Shown: piece after piece, positions 45,672 to 53,554 of the stretch
Position numbering within the stretch: the first letter of the stretch is position 1
Layout of the letters: each line of letters opens with the position of its first letter
Assembly (NCBI RefSeq): GCF_029382225.1
Contig: NZ_JARLTC010000011.1
Coordinates: forward strand, 62,001-126,000
Reading direction: 5' to 3'
Origin: Spongiactinospora sp. TRM90649
Lineage (GTDB): Bacteria; Actinomycetota; Actinomycetes; Streptosporangiales; Streptosporangiaceae
DNA length: 64,000 nucleotides
Program-made: the position numbers and the translations under genes
The notes under the pieces: generated by a model
The model's database searches: none
What the model was told of the DNA's origin: nothing
What the model saw: the letters and a program-made list of their open reading frames with translations, nothing else

Positions 45672-47177
45672 TTACTCGGACCGCCCGGAGATCACCTCGG
45701 CCGCGGCGGTCCCGCAGGCCAGTGACGAGCCGAACGTGGCCACGTGATGCGCCCCCGGCGTACCAGGCCCGGGGCGGCCCATCTCCACGATGATCGCGTC
45801 GGGCCGGTGCGACAGCACGGTCTCGATGGCCGCGGCGACCCAGCCGTGCCTCGACGCGTCGCGGCACGCCACCACCAGCGGCCTGCCCAGCGCGAACGCG
45901 ATCTCGAAGCCCAGCAGCCCGGCCTGGCCGGGGTCGAGCCGCACCGCCGTGGTGCCGGGCAGCAGCGCCGCCAACGGCGCCGCCACGCCCCATCCGGTGG
46001 CGCGATCCACCGCCAGGTTGGTGACCGAGTCCAGCTCGATCACGTGCGGCGGCACTTCCAGCGGCAACGGCCCCGCGTGCTCCTTGGAGGTCACCCGGAC
46101 GGCACGCCGCGCCGCCGCGAGCCCGATGCCCGCCTGCGCGACCGGAATCGGCCCACACGGCCCAGAGGCCCACGCGGCCAGCGTGCGGACCCGGGTGGCG
46201 GCGTCGGTGAGCCGCTCCTCGGACAGCGAGCCGTCGCGGACCGCCGCCACGATGGCGTTGCGGAGCATGTCCACGAGGCCGGGCGAGGTGTTCTCGCCGC
46301 CCACGCAGATCACGTCGGCTCCGGCGGCCAGGGCCCGCACCGCGACCATGCCCAGGCCGTAGCGCAGCGACAGGGACGGCATCTCGATGCCGTCGGTGAC
46401 GATCAGCCCCTCGAAGCCCAGCTCGCCGCGCAGCAGGTCGGTGAGGATGCGCGAGCTCATGGTGGCGGGCCAGTGCGGGTCAAGTGCGGGGACGAGCAGA
46501 TGCCCGGTCATGATCGAGCGGACGCCGGCCCGGATGGCGGTGCGGAACGGGGAGAGCGCGACCCTGGCCAGCTCGCCGGCGGTGGCGGTGACGGCGGGGA
46601 GGTCGTCGTGGGAGTCCACGGTGGTGGCCCCGTGCCCGGGGAAGTGCTTGGCGCACGCCGCCACACCGGCGGCCTGCAGGCCCGTGACCCAGGCGCGGGT
46701 GTGCCGGGCGACCAGCCACGGGTCGTCGCCGAAGGCCCGGGTGCCGACGACCGGGTTGTCGGCCGAGTTGACGTCGGCGACCGGGGCGTAGTTGAGCGTG
46801 ATGCCCGCTTGGGCCAGCGCGGCTCCCACGTCGCGGGCGACGGCTTCGGTGAGGTCGGGGTCGTCCACCGCTCCCAGGGCGAGGTTGCCGGGCCGGGAAC
46901 TGCCGGCCCTGACCTCAAGCCGGGTCACGTCTCCGGCCTCTTCGTCGGTGGCGATGACGACATGAGGGTTCTCGGCCCGTAGGCTCGCGGTGAGCGTGGC
47001 GAGCTGTTCGGGGCCGGTGATGTTCCGGGAGAAAAGCGTGACGCCGCCGAGCCCTAGGCTCAGGCGGCGTCGGATCCAGTCAGGGGCGGTCGTGCCGGTG
47101 AATCCTGGTTGCAACACACAGTCGGCGAGTCGTGCCAGGTCGGCGCTCGCGACGTCTCGGGCGGTATCGATGGTCAT
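45672..47177 (-). CDS. Glycoside hydrolase family 3 beta-N-acetylglucosaminidase-like enzyme 1
   Basis: A 501-residue GH3 protein of the NagZ branch. The HxD dyad motif KHFPGHG-x5-DSH is at residues ~177-190 and the nucleophile Asp is D262 (IVTDGIEM). A second domain of ~150 residues follows, as in Cellulomonas-type two-domain enzymes that were reported to act as phosphorylases. No signal peptide: cytoplasmic. ATG 47177 is chosen for homology. A ROK operator copy lies 75 nt upstream. Confidence 0.9.
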   Translation of the reverse strand: MTIDTARDVASADLARLADCVLQPGFTGTTAPDWIRRRLSLGLGGVTLFSRNITGPEQLATLTASLRAENPHVVIATDEEAGDVTRLEVRAGSSRPGNLALGAVDDPDLTEAVARDVGAALAQAGITLNYAPVADVNSADNPVVGTRAFGDDPWLVARHTRAWVTGLQAAGVAACAKHFPGHGATTVDSHDDLPAVTATAGELARVALSPFRTAIRAGVRSIMTGHLLVPALDPHWPATMSSRILTDLLRGELGFEGLIVTDGIEMPSLSLRYGLGMVAVRALAAGADVICVGGENTSPGLVDMLRNAIVAAVRDGSLSEERLTDAATRVRTLAAWASGPCGPIPVAQAGIGLAAARRAVRVTSKEHAGPLPLEVPPHVIELDSVTNLAVDRATGWGVAAPLAALLPGTTAVRLDPGQAGLLGFEIAFALGRPLVVACRDASRHGWVAAAIETVLSHRPDAIIVEMGRPGPGTPGAHHVATFGSSLACGTAAAEVISGRSE

Positions 47178-47251
47178 CGTGTCTCCGTCTCCGTGACGCG
47201 AGGTGGGCGGCCATGTTCCGGCCGCACTCACTGTTTAGCACCGATTCACCC

Positions 47252-47273
47252 TTTAAACAAGAAACTTTACTAA
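47252..47273. promoter_or_regulatory. ROK operator copy 2 (upstream of GH3 gene 1)
   Basis: TTTAAACAAGAAACTTTACT followed by AA, in an AT-rich patch. It shares AACAAGAAACTTT with the 52261 copy and lies between the two GH3 genes, 75 nt before the start of the first. Confidence 0.7.
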
Positions 47274-47307
47274 CTAATCTTTGCTTCGCCCCTTGTCAAC
47301 CGGTATG

Positions 47308-48786
47308 TCAGGACGCGGCAGCGGCCGCCATTCGATCGGGAAAGAGGAGTTCCGCCGCGGCCTGCGCGTTCGGCCGCGCGGCCCCGTAGGTGGCGACGTA
47401 CGCCGCGCAGTCGGGCCTCCAGATGGGCAGGCCCATCTCCACCACCACGGTGTCCGGCCGGGCCGCGAGCAGTGCCGAGACGAACGCCCGGCTCGACTCG
47501 TGCCGGTGGGCGTCCTTGACCACGACCACCAGCGAACGGCCATTGGCGCGTTCCAGAATCGCGTCAGGCCGGCCGTCCGCCGGGACGAGGCGCACCACCT
47601 CGGCCAGCCGGGGCAGGTGGCCGAAGCCCCACGGCACGTCGCCGACGGCGATGGTCGGCGGGGTGTCCAGCTCGACGACCAGCGGGTCGACCAGCGGGGC
47701 CGTGGTGCCGGAGACGCTGACGGCGCGGCGGGCGGCGGTCAGGCCGATGGCCTGCTCGCCGTGCGCTCCCGGGCGGGGGGCGGTGAACCAGGCGCGCAGG
47801 GCGGCCACGCGCTCGGCGGCCTCCTCCAGTCTGGCAACCGGCAACCGGCCGTCGGCGGTGGCGGCCACGATCCCTGCGATGATCTCCCGCACGTCGTCCT
47901 CGGTGGGCAGCGGGCCGAGGCAGAGCAGGTCGGCGCCCGCCGCGAGGGAGAGCACCGCACCGCCGGCCAGGCCGTAGGCACGGGTGATCGCCGCCATGTC
48001 CAGCGCGTCGGTGACCACCACGCCGCCGAAGCCCAGCTCGTGGCGGAGCAGGCCGGTGAGCGCGGCGGGGGACAGTGTGGCGGGGGAGGCGCCGGTCAGG
48101 GCGGGCACCCGCACGTGCGCGGTCATGATGGACTTGGTGCCCGCGCGGATGGCGGCCTGGAAGGGCACCAGCTCGCGGGAGCGCAGCAGGTCCAGGTCGG
48201 CGTCCACCAGGGGGACCTCCAGGTGGGAGTCCACGGTGGTGGCCCCGTGCCCGGGGAAGTGCTTGACGCAGGCGGCGACGCCCGCCGACTGCAGGCCGTC
48301 CACGGCGGCGGCGGTGTGCCTGGCCACCAGGGCGGTGTCGTTGCCGAAGGCGCGGGTGCCGATCACCGGGTTGTCGGCGGCGGTGTTCACGTCGGCGTCC
48401 GGCGCCATGTCGAAGTTGATGCCGCAGCGCGCCAGTTCGTCGGCGATGGAGCGGTAGACCTCGCGGGTCAGCTCCACGTCGTCCACGGCGCCGAGGGCGG
48501 CGTTGCCCGGATACGGGCTGCCGGTGTGGTAGGCGAGCCGGGTGACGTCGCCTCCCTCCTCGTCGAGGGAGATGACCAGGTCTCCGGCCTCGCGCAGGCG
48601 CCCGGTGAGGGCGCTGAGCTGCTCGGCCTCGGCCACGTTGAAGCCGAACAGGGTGACGCCGCCGAGGCCGCGGCCGGCCTCGGCGAGCACCCAGTCGGGG
48701 GCCGTGGTGCCCTGGAAAGCGGCGAGCAGGGTGCCGGCCGCCAGACGGTACAACTCCCGGTCGGTAGTGTCGGGTATATCGGGCAT
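47308..48786 (-). CDS. Glycoside hydrolase family 3 beta-N-acetylglucosaminidase-like enzyme 2
   Basis: A 492-residue GH3 NagZ-branch enzyme, paralogous to the gene before it. KHFPGHG is at residues 175-181, DSH at 186-188 and the nucleophile D260 in VVVTDALDM. It has the same C-terminal second domain and no signal peptide. It lies 108 nt downstream of the permease genes in the same direction and is likely the last gene of the importer operon, cleaving imported GlcNAc oligosaccharides or muropeptide sugars. Confidence 0.9.
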   Translation of the reverse strand: MPDIPDTTDRELYRLAAGTLLAAFQGTTAPDWVLAEAGRGLGGVTLFGFNVAEAEQLSALTGRLREAGDLVISLDEEGGDVTRLAYHTGSPYPGNAALGAVDDVELTREVYRSIADELARCGINFDMAPDADVNTAADNPVIGTRAFGNDTALVARHTAAAVDGLQSAGVAACVKHFPGHGATTVDSHLEVPLVDADLDLLRSRELVPFQAAIRAGTKSIMTAHVRVPALTGASPATLSPAALTGLLRHELGFGGVVVTDALDMAAITRAYGLAGGAVLSLAAGADLLCLGPLPTEDDVREIIAGIVAATADGRLPVARLEEAAERVAALRAWFTAPRPGAHGEQAIGLTAARRAVSVSGTTAPLVDPLVVELDTPPTIAVGDVPWGFGHLPRLAEVVRLVPADGRPDAILERANGRSLVVVVKDAHRHESSRAFVSALLAARPDTVVVEMGLPIWRPDCAAYVATYGAARPNAQAAAELLFPDRMAAAAAS

Positions 48787-48894
48787 GGCTCAGCTCCTAG
48801 CGGAACGTATGGGTAACGGTCGGTACGGCAGACCGGAACGGCGGCCCGCGCCTTGTGGGCGGCGAGCCGTCGCGACCGGGAAAGGAGGGCGGGA

Positions 48895-49746
48895 TCAGCC
48901 CTTGACGGCGCCCGCGACGAGGCCGGAGACCATGCGTCGCTGCACCAGGAGGAAGAACACGAGGACCGGAATGGTCATCAGGGTGGAGGCGGCCATGATC
49001 CCGCCCCAGTCGGTGGAACGCTGCCCGATGAAGAACGAAAGGGCTCTCGGCATCGTGTACTTGGCAGGGTCGTTGAGCAGGGTGAGCGCGAAGACGAACT
49101 CGTTCCACGCCGTGATGAAGGAGAAGATGCTGGTCGCGACCAGGCCGGGCGCGACGAGCGGGAACAGGACCTTCCAGAACGTGGTGAACCGGGTGGCCCC
49201 GTCGATCCACGCCGCCTCTTCCAGGTCCTTGGGGACCGCGGCGACGAAGGTACGGAGCATCCATACCGAGAACGGCAGGGTGAGTCCGATATTGATCATG
49301 ATCAGGCCGATGAGCTGGTCGTACATGCCCAGCCGGCGGACCATCAGGAACAGCGGGATGAGCAGCGCCTCGGCCGGCACCATCTGCACGATGAGCAGGA
49401 GGACCAGGAAGGACGTGCGGAACCTGAAGCGGAACCGCGCGACCGCGGTCGCGGCCAGCAGCGCGAACACCGCGCCGATCAGGACGGTGCTGAGCGCCAC
49501 GATGGCGCTGTTGAGCAGGTACTCCCAGATGGTGTGCCCGGCCACGCCCTTGGTAAAGGCCCGGTTGACGTGTTCGAGCGTCGGGGACATCGGGATGGGG
49601 ACGAACTCGGTCGTGTAGATCTCGTCGTTCGGCTTGAAGGCCGTCGCGACCATCCAGTAAACGGGGAAGACCGCGAACAGGAAGACGGCGATCCCGGCGC
49701 CGTTCATCCCCCACTTGGCCAGGCGTTTGCGGGCGAGTGGCGTCAT
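48895..49746 (-). CDS. Sugar ABC transporter permease, MalG type
   Basis: A 283-residue CUT1-family inner-membrane permease with about six helices. The EAA loop (PKDLEEAAWIDGATRFTTFWKVLFP) that contacts the ATPase is clear. ATG 49746 overlaps the previous stop (ATGA), so it is coupled to the partner permease. The open frame upstream is the partner's shadow. Confidence 0.94.
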   Translation of the reverse strand: MTPLARKRLAKWGMNGAGIAVFLFAVFPVYWMVATAFKPNDEIYTTEFVPIPMSPTLEHVNRAFTKGVAGHTIWEYLLNSAIVALSTVLIGAVFALLAATAVARFRFRFRTSFLVLLLIVQMVPAEALLIPLFLMVRRLGMYDQLIGLIMINIGLTLPFSVWMLRTFVAAVPKDLEEAAWIDGATRFTTFWKVLFPLVAPGLVATSIFSFITAWNEFVFALTLLNDPAKYTMPRALSFFIGQRSTDWGGIMAASTLMTIPVLVFFLLVQRRMVSGLVAGAVKG

Positions 49747-50765
49747 CGGACGTCCTCCGCTCTGACGATCTGCCGGACGTACACGAACGTGATCAGGAGC
49801 AGCACCACGGTGAGGACCACCGCGATGGCAGCGCCGAGTCCCATGTCCGGCGGGGGACTGAACGCCTCGATGTAGCTCCACAGGGACAGGTTGAACGCCT
49901 CACGCGGCATGTTCGTGCCGCCGGCCAGCAGGAAGAGCTGGGTGAAGACCTTGAAGTCCCAGATGATCTGGAGCACCACGAGCACCGAGAAGACCGGCTT
50001 GAGCAACGGGAAGGTGATCTTCCTGAACGTCCTGAAGCCGCCGGAGCCGTCCACCTTGGCGGCCTCGTACAGCTCGGACGGGATGCTCTTCAGCCCCGCC
50101 AGCACGGAGACGGCGACGAACGGGAACGACGCCCACAGCACCGCGATGATCAGCACGAGGTAGATGGACAGCGGCTCGTTCAGCCAGGGTTCGCCGGTCC
50201 AGTCGGACCGGCCGAAGAGCAGTGCGGAGAACCAGTCGGGCAGTAGGTTCAGCGCCCAGTTGATGATGCCTGCGTCGGCGTCGAACAGCCACTTCCAGAT
50301 GATGGCCTGGGAGGTAGGAGGCACCGCCCAAGCGGCCATGATGCCGACCACCACGACGGTGGACATCTTGCGGCCGAGCCGGTTGAGCAACATGCCGACC
50401 AGGGTGCCGACGATCAGCGTCAGCGCGCCGGTGACCACCGCGAAGACCACGGTGTTGCGCAGCGAGCTCCAGAAGAGGTCGGACTGGAGGACCGTCTGGT
50501 ACTGCTCGAATCCCACGTACTTGGCGGGGATCGGGTTCTTCGGTCGGATCTGTCGAAGTCCTACCTCTTGGAAGGACATGACGACCATCTGATACAGGGG
50601 GTAGAGCAGGAGTGCCGCGATGATCAGCAGACCGGGCACGAGGAGCACGTAGGGGACCAGCCACGGCGGCATGCCACTGGCCCTGCGCGGCGGCCTTCTT
50701 CTCGGGCCCCGCGCCGGGGCGGAGGGATCGCCTCCGCCCCGAGCGATGGTTCGTGAATGCGCCAT
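49743..50765 (-). CDS. Sugar ABC transporter permease, MalF type
   Basis: A 340-residue CUT1-family permease with a basic N-terminus, about six helices and the EAA loop (PSELYEAAKVDGSGGFRTFRKITFP). It follows the binding-protein gene by 2 nt. It forms the membrane channel with the MalG-type partner. Confidence 0.94.
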   Translation of the reverse strand: MAHSRTIARGGGDPSAPARGPRRRPPRRASGMPPWLVPYVLLVPGLLIIAALLLYPLYQMVVMSFQEVGLRQIRPKNPIPAKYVGFEQYQTVLQSDLFWSSLRNTVVFAVVTGALTLIVGTLVGMLLNRLGRKMSTVVVVGIMAAWAVPPTSQAIIWKWLFDADAGIINWALNLLPDWFSALLFGRSDWTGEPWLNEPLSIYLVLIIAVLWASFPFVAVSVLAGLKSIPSELYEAAKVDGSGGFRTFRKITFPLLKPVFSVLVVLQIIWDFKVFTQLFLLAGGTNMPREAFNLSLWSYIEAFSPPPDMGLGAAIAVVLTVVLLLITFVYVRQIVRAEDVR

Positions 50766-50767
50766 GG

Positions 50768-52102
50768 TTATGACTTGTTCAGGATCTCTTCGAGTTCCTT
50801 GTTGGCGTCGGCCAGGGCGGTGGTCGCGTCCTTCTCACCCTTGATCACCGCGCGTGCGGCGTTCTGCAGCACGGCCTTGGTGTCGTTGGCCTGAGCCCAG
50901 TTGGGGCTGGCCGGGAAGCCCTTGGCGACCTTGAAGGTCTCCGCGAAGGCCTTCTGGGCCGGGTCGCTGGCGTACTCGGCGAGAGCGTCCGGGTACAGCG
51001 GGAGGAGGCCGTTCTCCTTGGCGTAGCGGACGCCGAACTCCTTGCCCGCGGCCAGCTTGACGTACTCGGCGGCGAGCTCGGGCTCCTGGGTGTCCTTCCA
51101 GACGGCGATGTCGTTGCCGCCCTGGAACGCCGGAGCCGGGCCGGCGCCGTCCTTGGCCGGGATGGAGAAGAAGCCCATCTGGTCGGCCTTGACCTTGCCC
51201 TTGCTCTGCTCCTCGATGGTGGCGATGTCCCAGCCACCGGTGACGTACATGCCGACCTTGCCGGCCGCGAAGCGCTGCGCGATCTCGACCGAGTTCAGGT
51301 TCAGGCGCGACTTGCCGGACACGCCCTCCTTGGCCACCAGGTTGGTGTAGAAGTCGAAGCCTTCCTTGAAGGCGGGGTCGGTGAGCTTGCCGACCCACTT
51401 GCCGCCCTCGAAGGCGGCGAAGTCGCCACCGGCGGACCACACGAACGGCGACAGCGACATGTTGGCGTCCGAACCGCCGTTGAACGCGAAGCCGTCGACG
51501 TCGGAGCCCTTCTTCTCCACGACCGTCTTGGCCGCCTTGACGAGGTCGTCCCAGGTCTTGGGCTCCTCGATGCCGAGGTCGGCGAACCAGTCCTTGCGGT
51601 AGAGCACGGCGCGGGTACCGCCGCCCCACGGCACGGCGTAGATCTTGCCGTCGATCGTCTCGTAGCCCCACAGGTTCTGCGGGATCTGCTGGAAGTCCGG
51701 GGTGCTCTTGGCGACCTCGGTGATGTCGGACAGGGCCTCCTGGGCCACCCAGGCGGAGACCTGGTCGTTACCGAACTCGGTGACGTCGGGGCCCTCGCCG
51801 CTGGCGAGCGCGGCGGTCCACTTCTTCTGGGCATCCGGCCACGGCGTCCAGGTCAGCTCGACCTTGGCGCCGGTCTGCTGCTCGAACTTGGCGTTGAGGT
51901 CGTTCATGTACTTCTCGAAGACCTCGTTGGGGGCGCCGAGACGCCACACCTTGAGAGTCTTGCCGGCGAACTTCGGCCCGGCCGCCGATTCCGAGGCACT
52001 CGCCTGCGGCTCGGTCGGCTCAGACCCGCCACCACAAGCGGCGACACTGAGGACCAGCGCCGCCGAGGTGGCCGTCGCCAGTGTGAACTTCGAGATTCTC
52101 AC
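50768..52102 (-). CDS. Sugar-binding lipoprotein of an ABC importer
   Basis: A 444-residue family 1 extracellular solute-binding protein. The signal peptide ends in a lipobox (LSVAAC, lipidated C23), followed by a Gly/Ser linker. GTG 52102 starts MRISKFTLATAT with GGGAG upstream. It heads an operon of binding protein, two permeases and GH3 enzyme 2. No ATP-binding gene is present; actinomycetes often use one shared MsiK-type ATPase. The ligand is probably GlcNAc or a chito-oligosaccharide, inferred from the GH3 genes. Confidence 0.93.
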   Translation of the reverse strand: MRISKFTLATATSAALVLSVAACGGGSEPTEPQASASESAAGPKFAGKTLKVWRLGAPNEVFEKYMNDLNAKFEQQTGAKVELTWTPWPDAQKKWTAALASGEGPDVTEFGNDQVSAWVAQEALSDITEVAKSTPDFQQIPQNLWGYETIDGKIYAVPWGGGTRAVLYRKDWFADLGIEEPKTWDDLVKAAKTVVEKKGSDVDGFAFNGGSDANMSLSPFVWSAGGDFAAFEGGKWVGKLTDPAFKEGFDFYTNLVAKEGVSGKSRLNLNSVEIAQRFAAGKVGMYVTGGWDIATIEEQSKGKVKADQMGFFSIPAKDGAGPAPAFQGGNDIAVWKDTQEPELAAEYVKLAAGKEFGVRYAKENGLLPLYPDALAEYASDPAQKAFAETFKVAKGFPASPNWAQANDTKAVLQNAARAVIKGEKDATTALADANKELEEILNKS

Positions 52103-52260
52103 TATGGGTTTTCTCCCTTCCCGGCTTCGCGTCGGGGGTCGCGCGCTTCGGGGGTGCGGGCCCTGGCAGGCCACCCCGCACCAGGTCGAATGCGACCTCG
52201 AACGGTCGGCTCTGTGACATCCCGAGGCGGGATCACTTGCCTGCGGGGTGACTGTCGCTA

Positions 52261-52282
52261 AACTAACAAGAAACTTTCTTAA
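52261..52282. promoter_or_regulatory. ROK operator copy 3 (divergent binding-protein / ROK 2 promoter)
   Basis: AACTAACAAGAAACTTTCTT followed by AA, then an A-run. It is placed between the divergent importer operon and ROK regulator 2, so one site can control both. Confidence 0.72.
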
Positions 52283-52326
52283 AAAAAACGCTCGTTAGCG
52301 TATCGTGACGAGAGGGGGGCCGATCC

Positions 52327-53502
52327 TTGTCCCGACGCCCGGGAACTCCTCGGCTGCTGCGCCAGTTGAACGACCGCGCGGCGCTTGAGCTCCTGCTCTC
52401 CGACGGCCCGCTCACCCGGGCGGAACTGGGTGAGCGAACCGGACTATCCAAGGTTACGGCGGGACAGCTCCTCGCGCGCCTGGAAGGCCGAGGTTTGGTC
52501 GCACCAGTTGGGGAACAGGCCGGCGGACGCGGCCCGAACGCGGCGCTCTACGGGGTCGTGCCGTCCAGTGCCTATGTCGCGGGCCTGGTCGTCCTGCCCG
52601 ACCAGGTCAAGGCGGGCATCGCCGACATCACCGGGGAGCTGATCGCGGAGATAGCGGTCGATCCGAACGGCCACGACGACCCGGTCCGGGTGGTGCACAA
52701 CGCGGTGCAGCGGGTGTGCCAGACCGCGCGGGTGTCGATGGCCCAATTGCGTGCGTGCGTCATCGGAACCAGGGGTGTCGTGGATCCCCATACCGGCGAC
52801 GTGCGGTTCTCCTTCGACCTGCCGTCCTGGCACGACGGGGTGCTCGCCGCGTTGAGCGCGAGCCTGCAGCGCCCGGTCGTGATCGAGAACGACGTGAACC
52901 TCGCGGTGATCGCCGAGCGTGAGCACGGCGCGGCCCGGGGGCTCGCGGATTTCGTCCTGGTATGGGCGGGAATCGGGCAGGGCCTCGGGGTGATGTTCGG
53001 CGGACGGCTACACCGGGGCAGCAGCGGCGGCGCGGGCGAGATCGGCTGGCTCCCGGTCCCGGGCGAGCCGCTGCCGGTCAACGTCACCGAGCCGCAGTCC
53101 GGCTCCTTCCAGCGCCTGGTGGGCGGCGAGGCCATCGCCGGGCTCGCCGCCGCCAACGGACTGCCGCCCGGCTCCATCGGCGAGCAGGTCACCGCGGCCG
53201 TCGCGGCGCTGCGGGCGGGCGACGGGGACTTCATCGAGGAGATCGCCGGACGCCTGGCGATCGGCGTGGCCGCCGTGACCGTGGTGCTCGATCCCGGCCT
53301 GGTGGTCATGTCCGGCGACGTCGGCAGGGCGGGCGGTGACATCCTCGCCGCCAAGGTCGAGGAGGCCGTCGCGCGGATCTGCCCGAGCCGTCCCCGGGTG
53401 CGGGTCACCCAGGTCGAGGGCGACCCGATCCTGCGGGGAGCCATCCTCGCGGCGCTCCAGCGAGCCCGCGAGGACGTCTTCACCAGCACCGTGGACAACT
53501 GA
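52327..53502 (+). CDS. ROK-family transcriptional regulator 2
   Basis: A 391-residue NagC/XylR-type regulator with a winged helix (LTRAELGERTGLSKVTAGQLLARLEGRGLV) and ROK domain (GTRGVVDP, ENDVNLAVIAE, GSSGGAGEIGWLPVPG). As in ROK 1 the cysteine zinc motif is absent. TTG 52327 is used, with an AGAGGGGGG site; no other in-frame start exists upstream. Divergent from the importer operon, it is its likely repressor, induced by an amino sugar. Confidence 0.92.
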   Translation: MSRRPGTPRLLRQLNDRAALELLLSDGPLTRAELGERTGLSKVTAGQLLARLEGRGLVAPVGEQAGGRGPNAALYGVVPSSAYVAGLVVLPDQVKAGIADITGELIAEIAVDPNGHDDPVRVVHNAVQRVCQTARVSMAQLRACVIGTRGVVDPHTGDVRFSFDLPSWHDGVLAALSASLQRPVVIENDVNLAVIAEREHGAARGLADFVLVWAGIGQGLGVMFGGRLHRGSSGGAGEIGWLPVPGEPLPVNVTEPQSGSFQRLVGGEAIAGLAAANGLPPGSIGEQVTAAVAALRAGDGDFIEEIAGRLAIGVAAVTVVLDPGLVVMSGDVGRAGGDILAAKVEEAVARICPSRPRVRVTQVEGDPILRGAILAALQRAREDVFTSTVDN

Positions 53503-53554
53503 ACCGGCACCGCACGACCGGGCCGCACACGGCTCACCCGGACTGCGCCGCCGC

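Noticed and set aside
52291..52300. CGCTCGTTAGCG-like dyad near the ROK 2 start
   Set aside because: Too short and imperfect to call a separate operator beside the clear 22-bp site.
53503..53554. Weak hairpin between ROK 2 and the dimethylformamidase-like gene
   Set aside because: Bulged and short; a terminator is expected there but the stem is not convincing.
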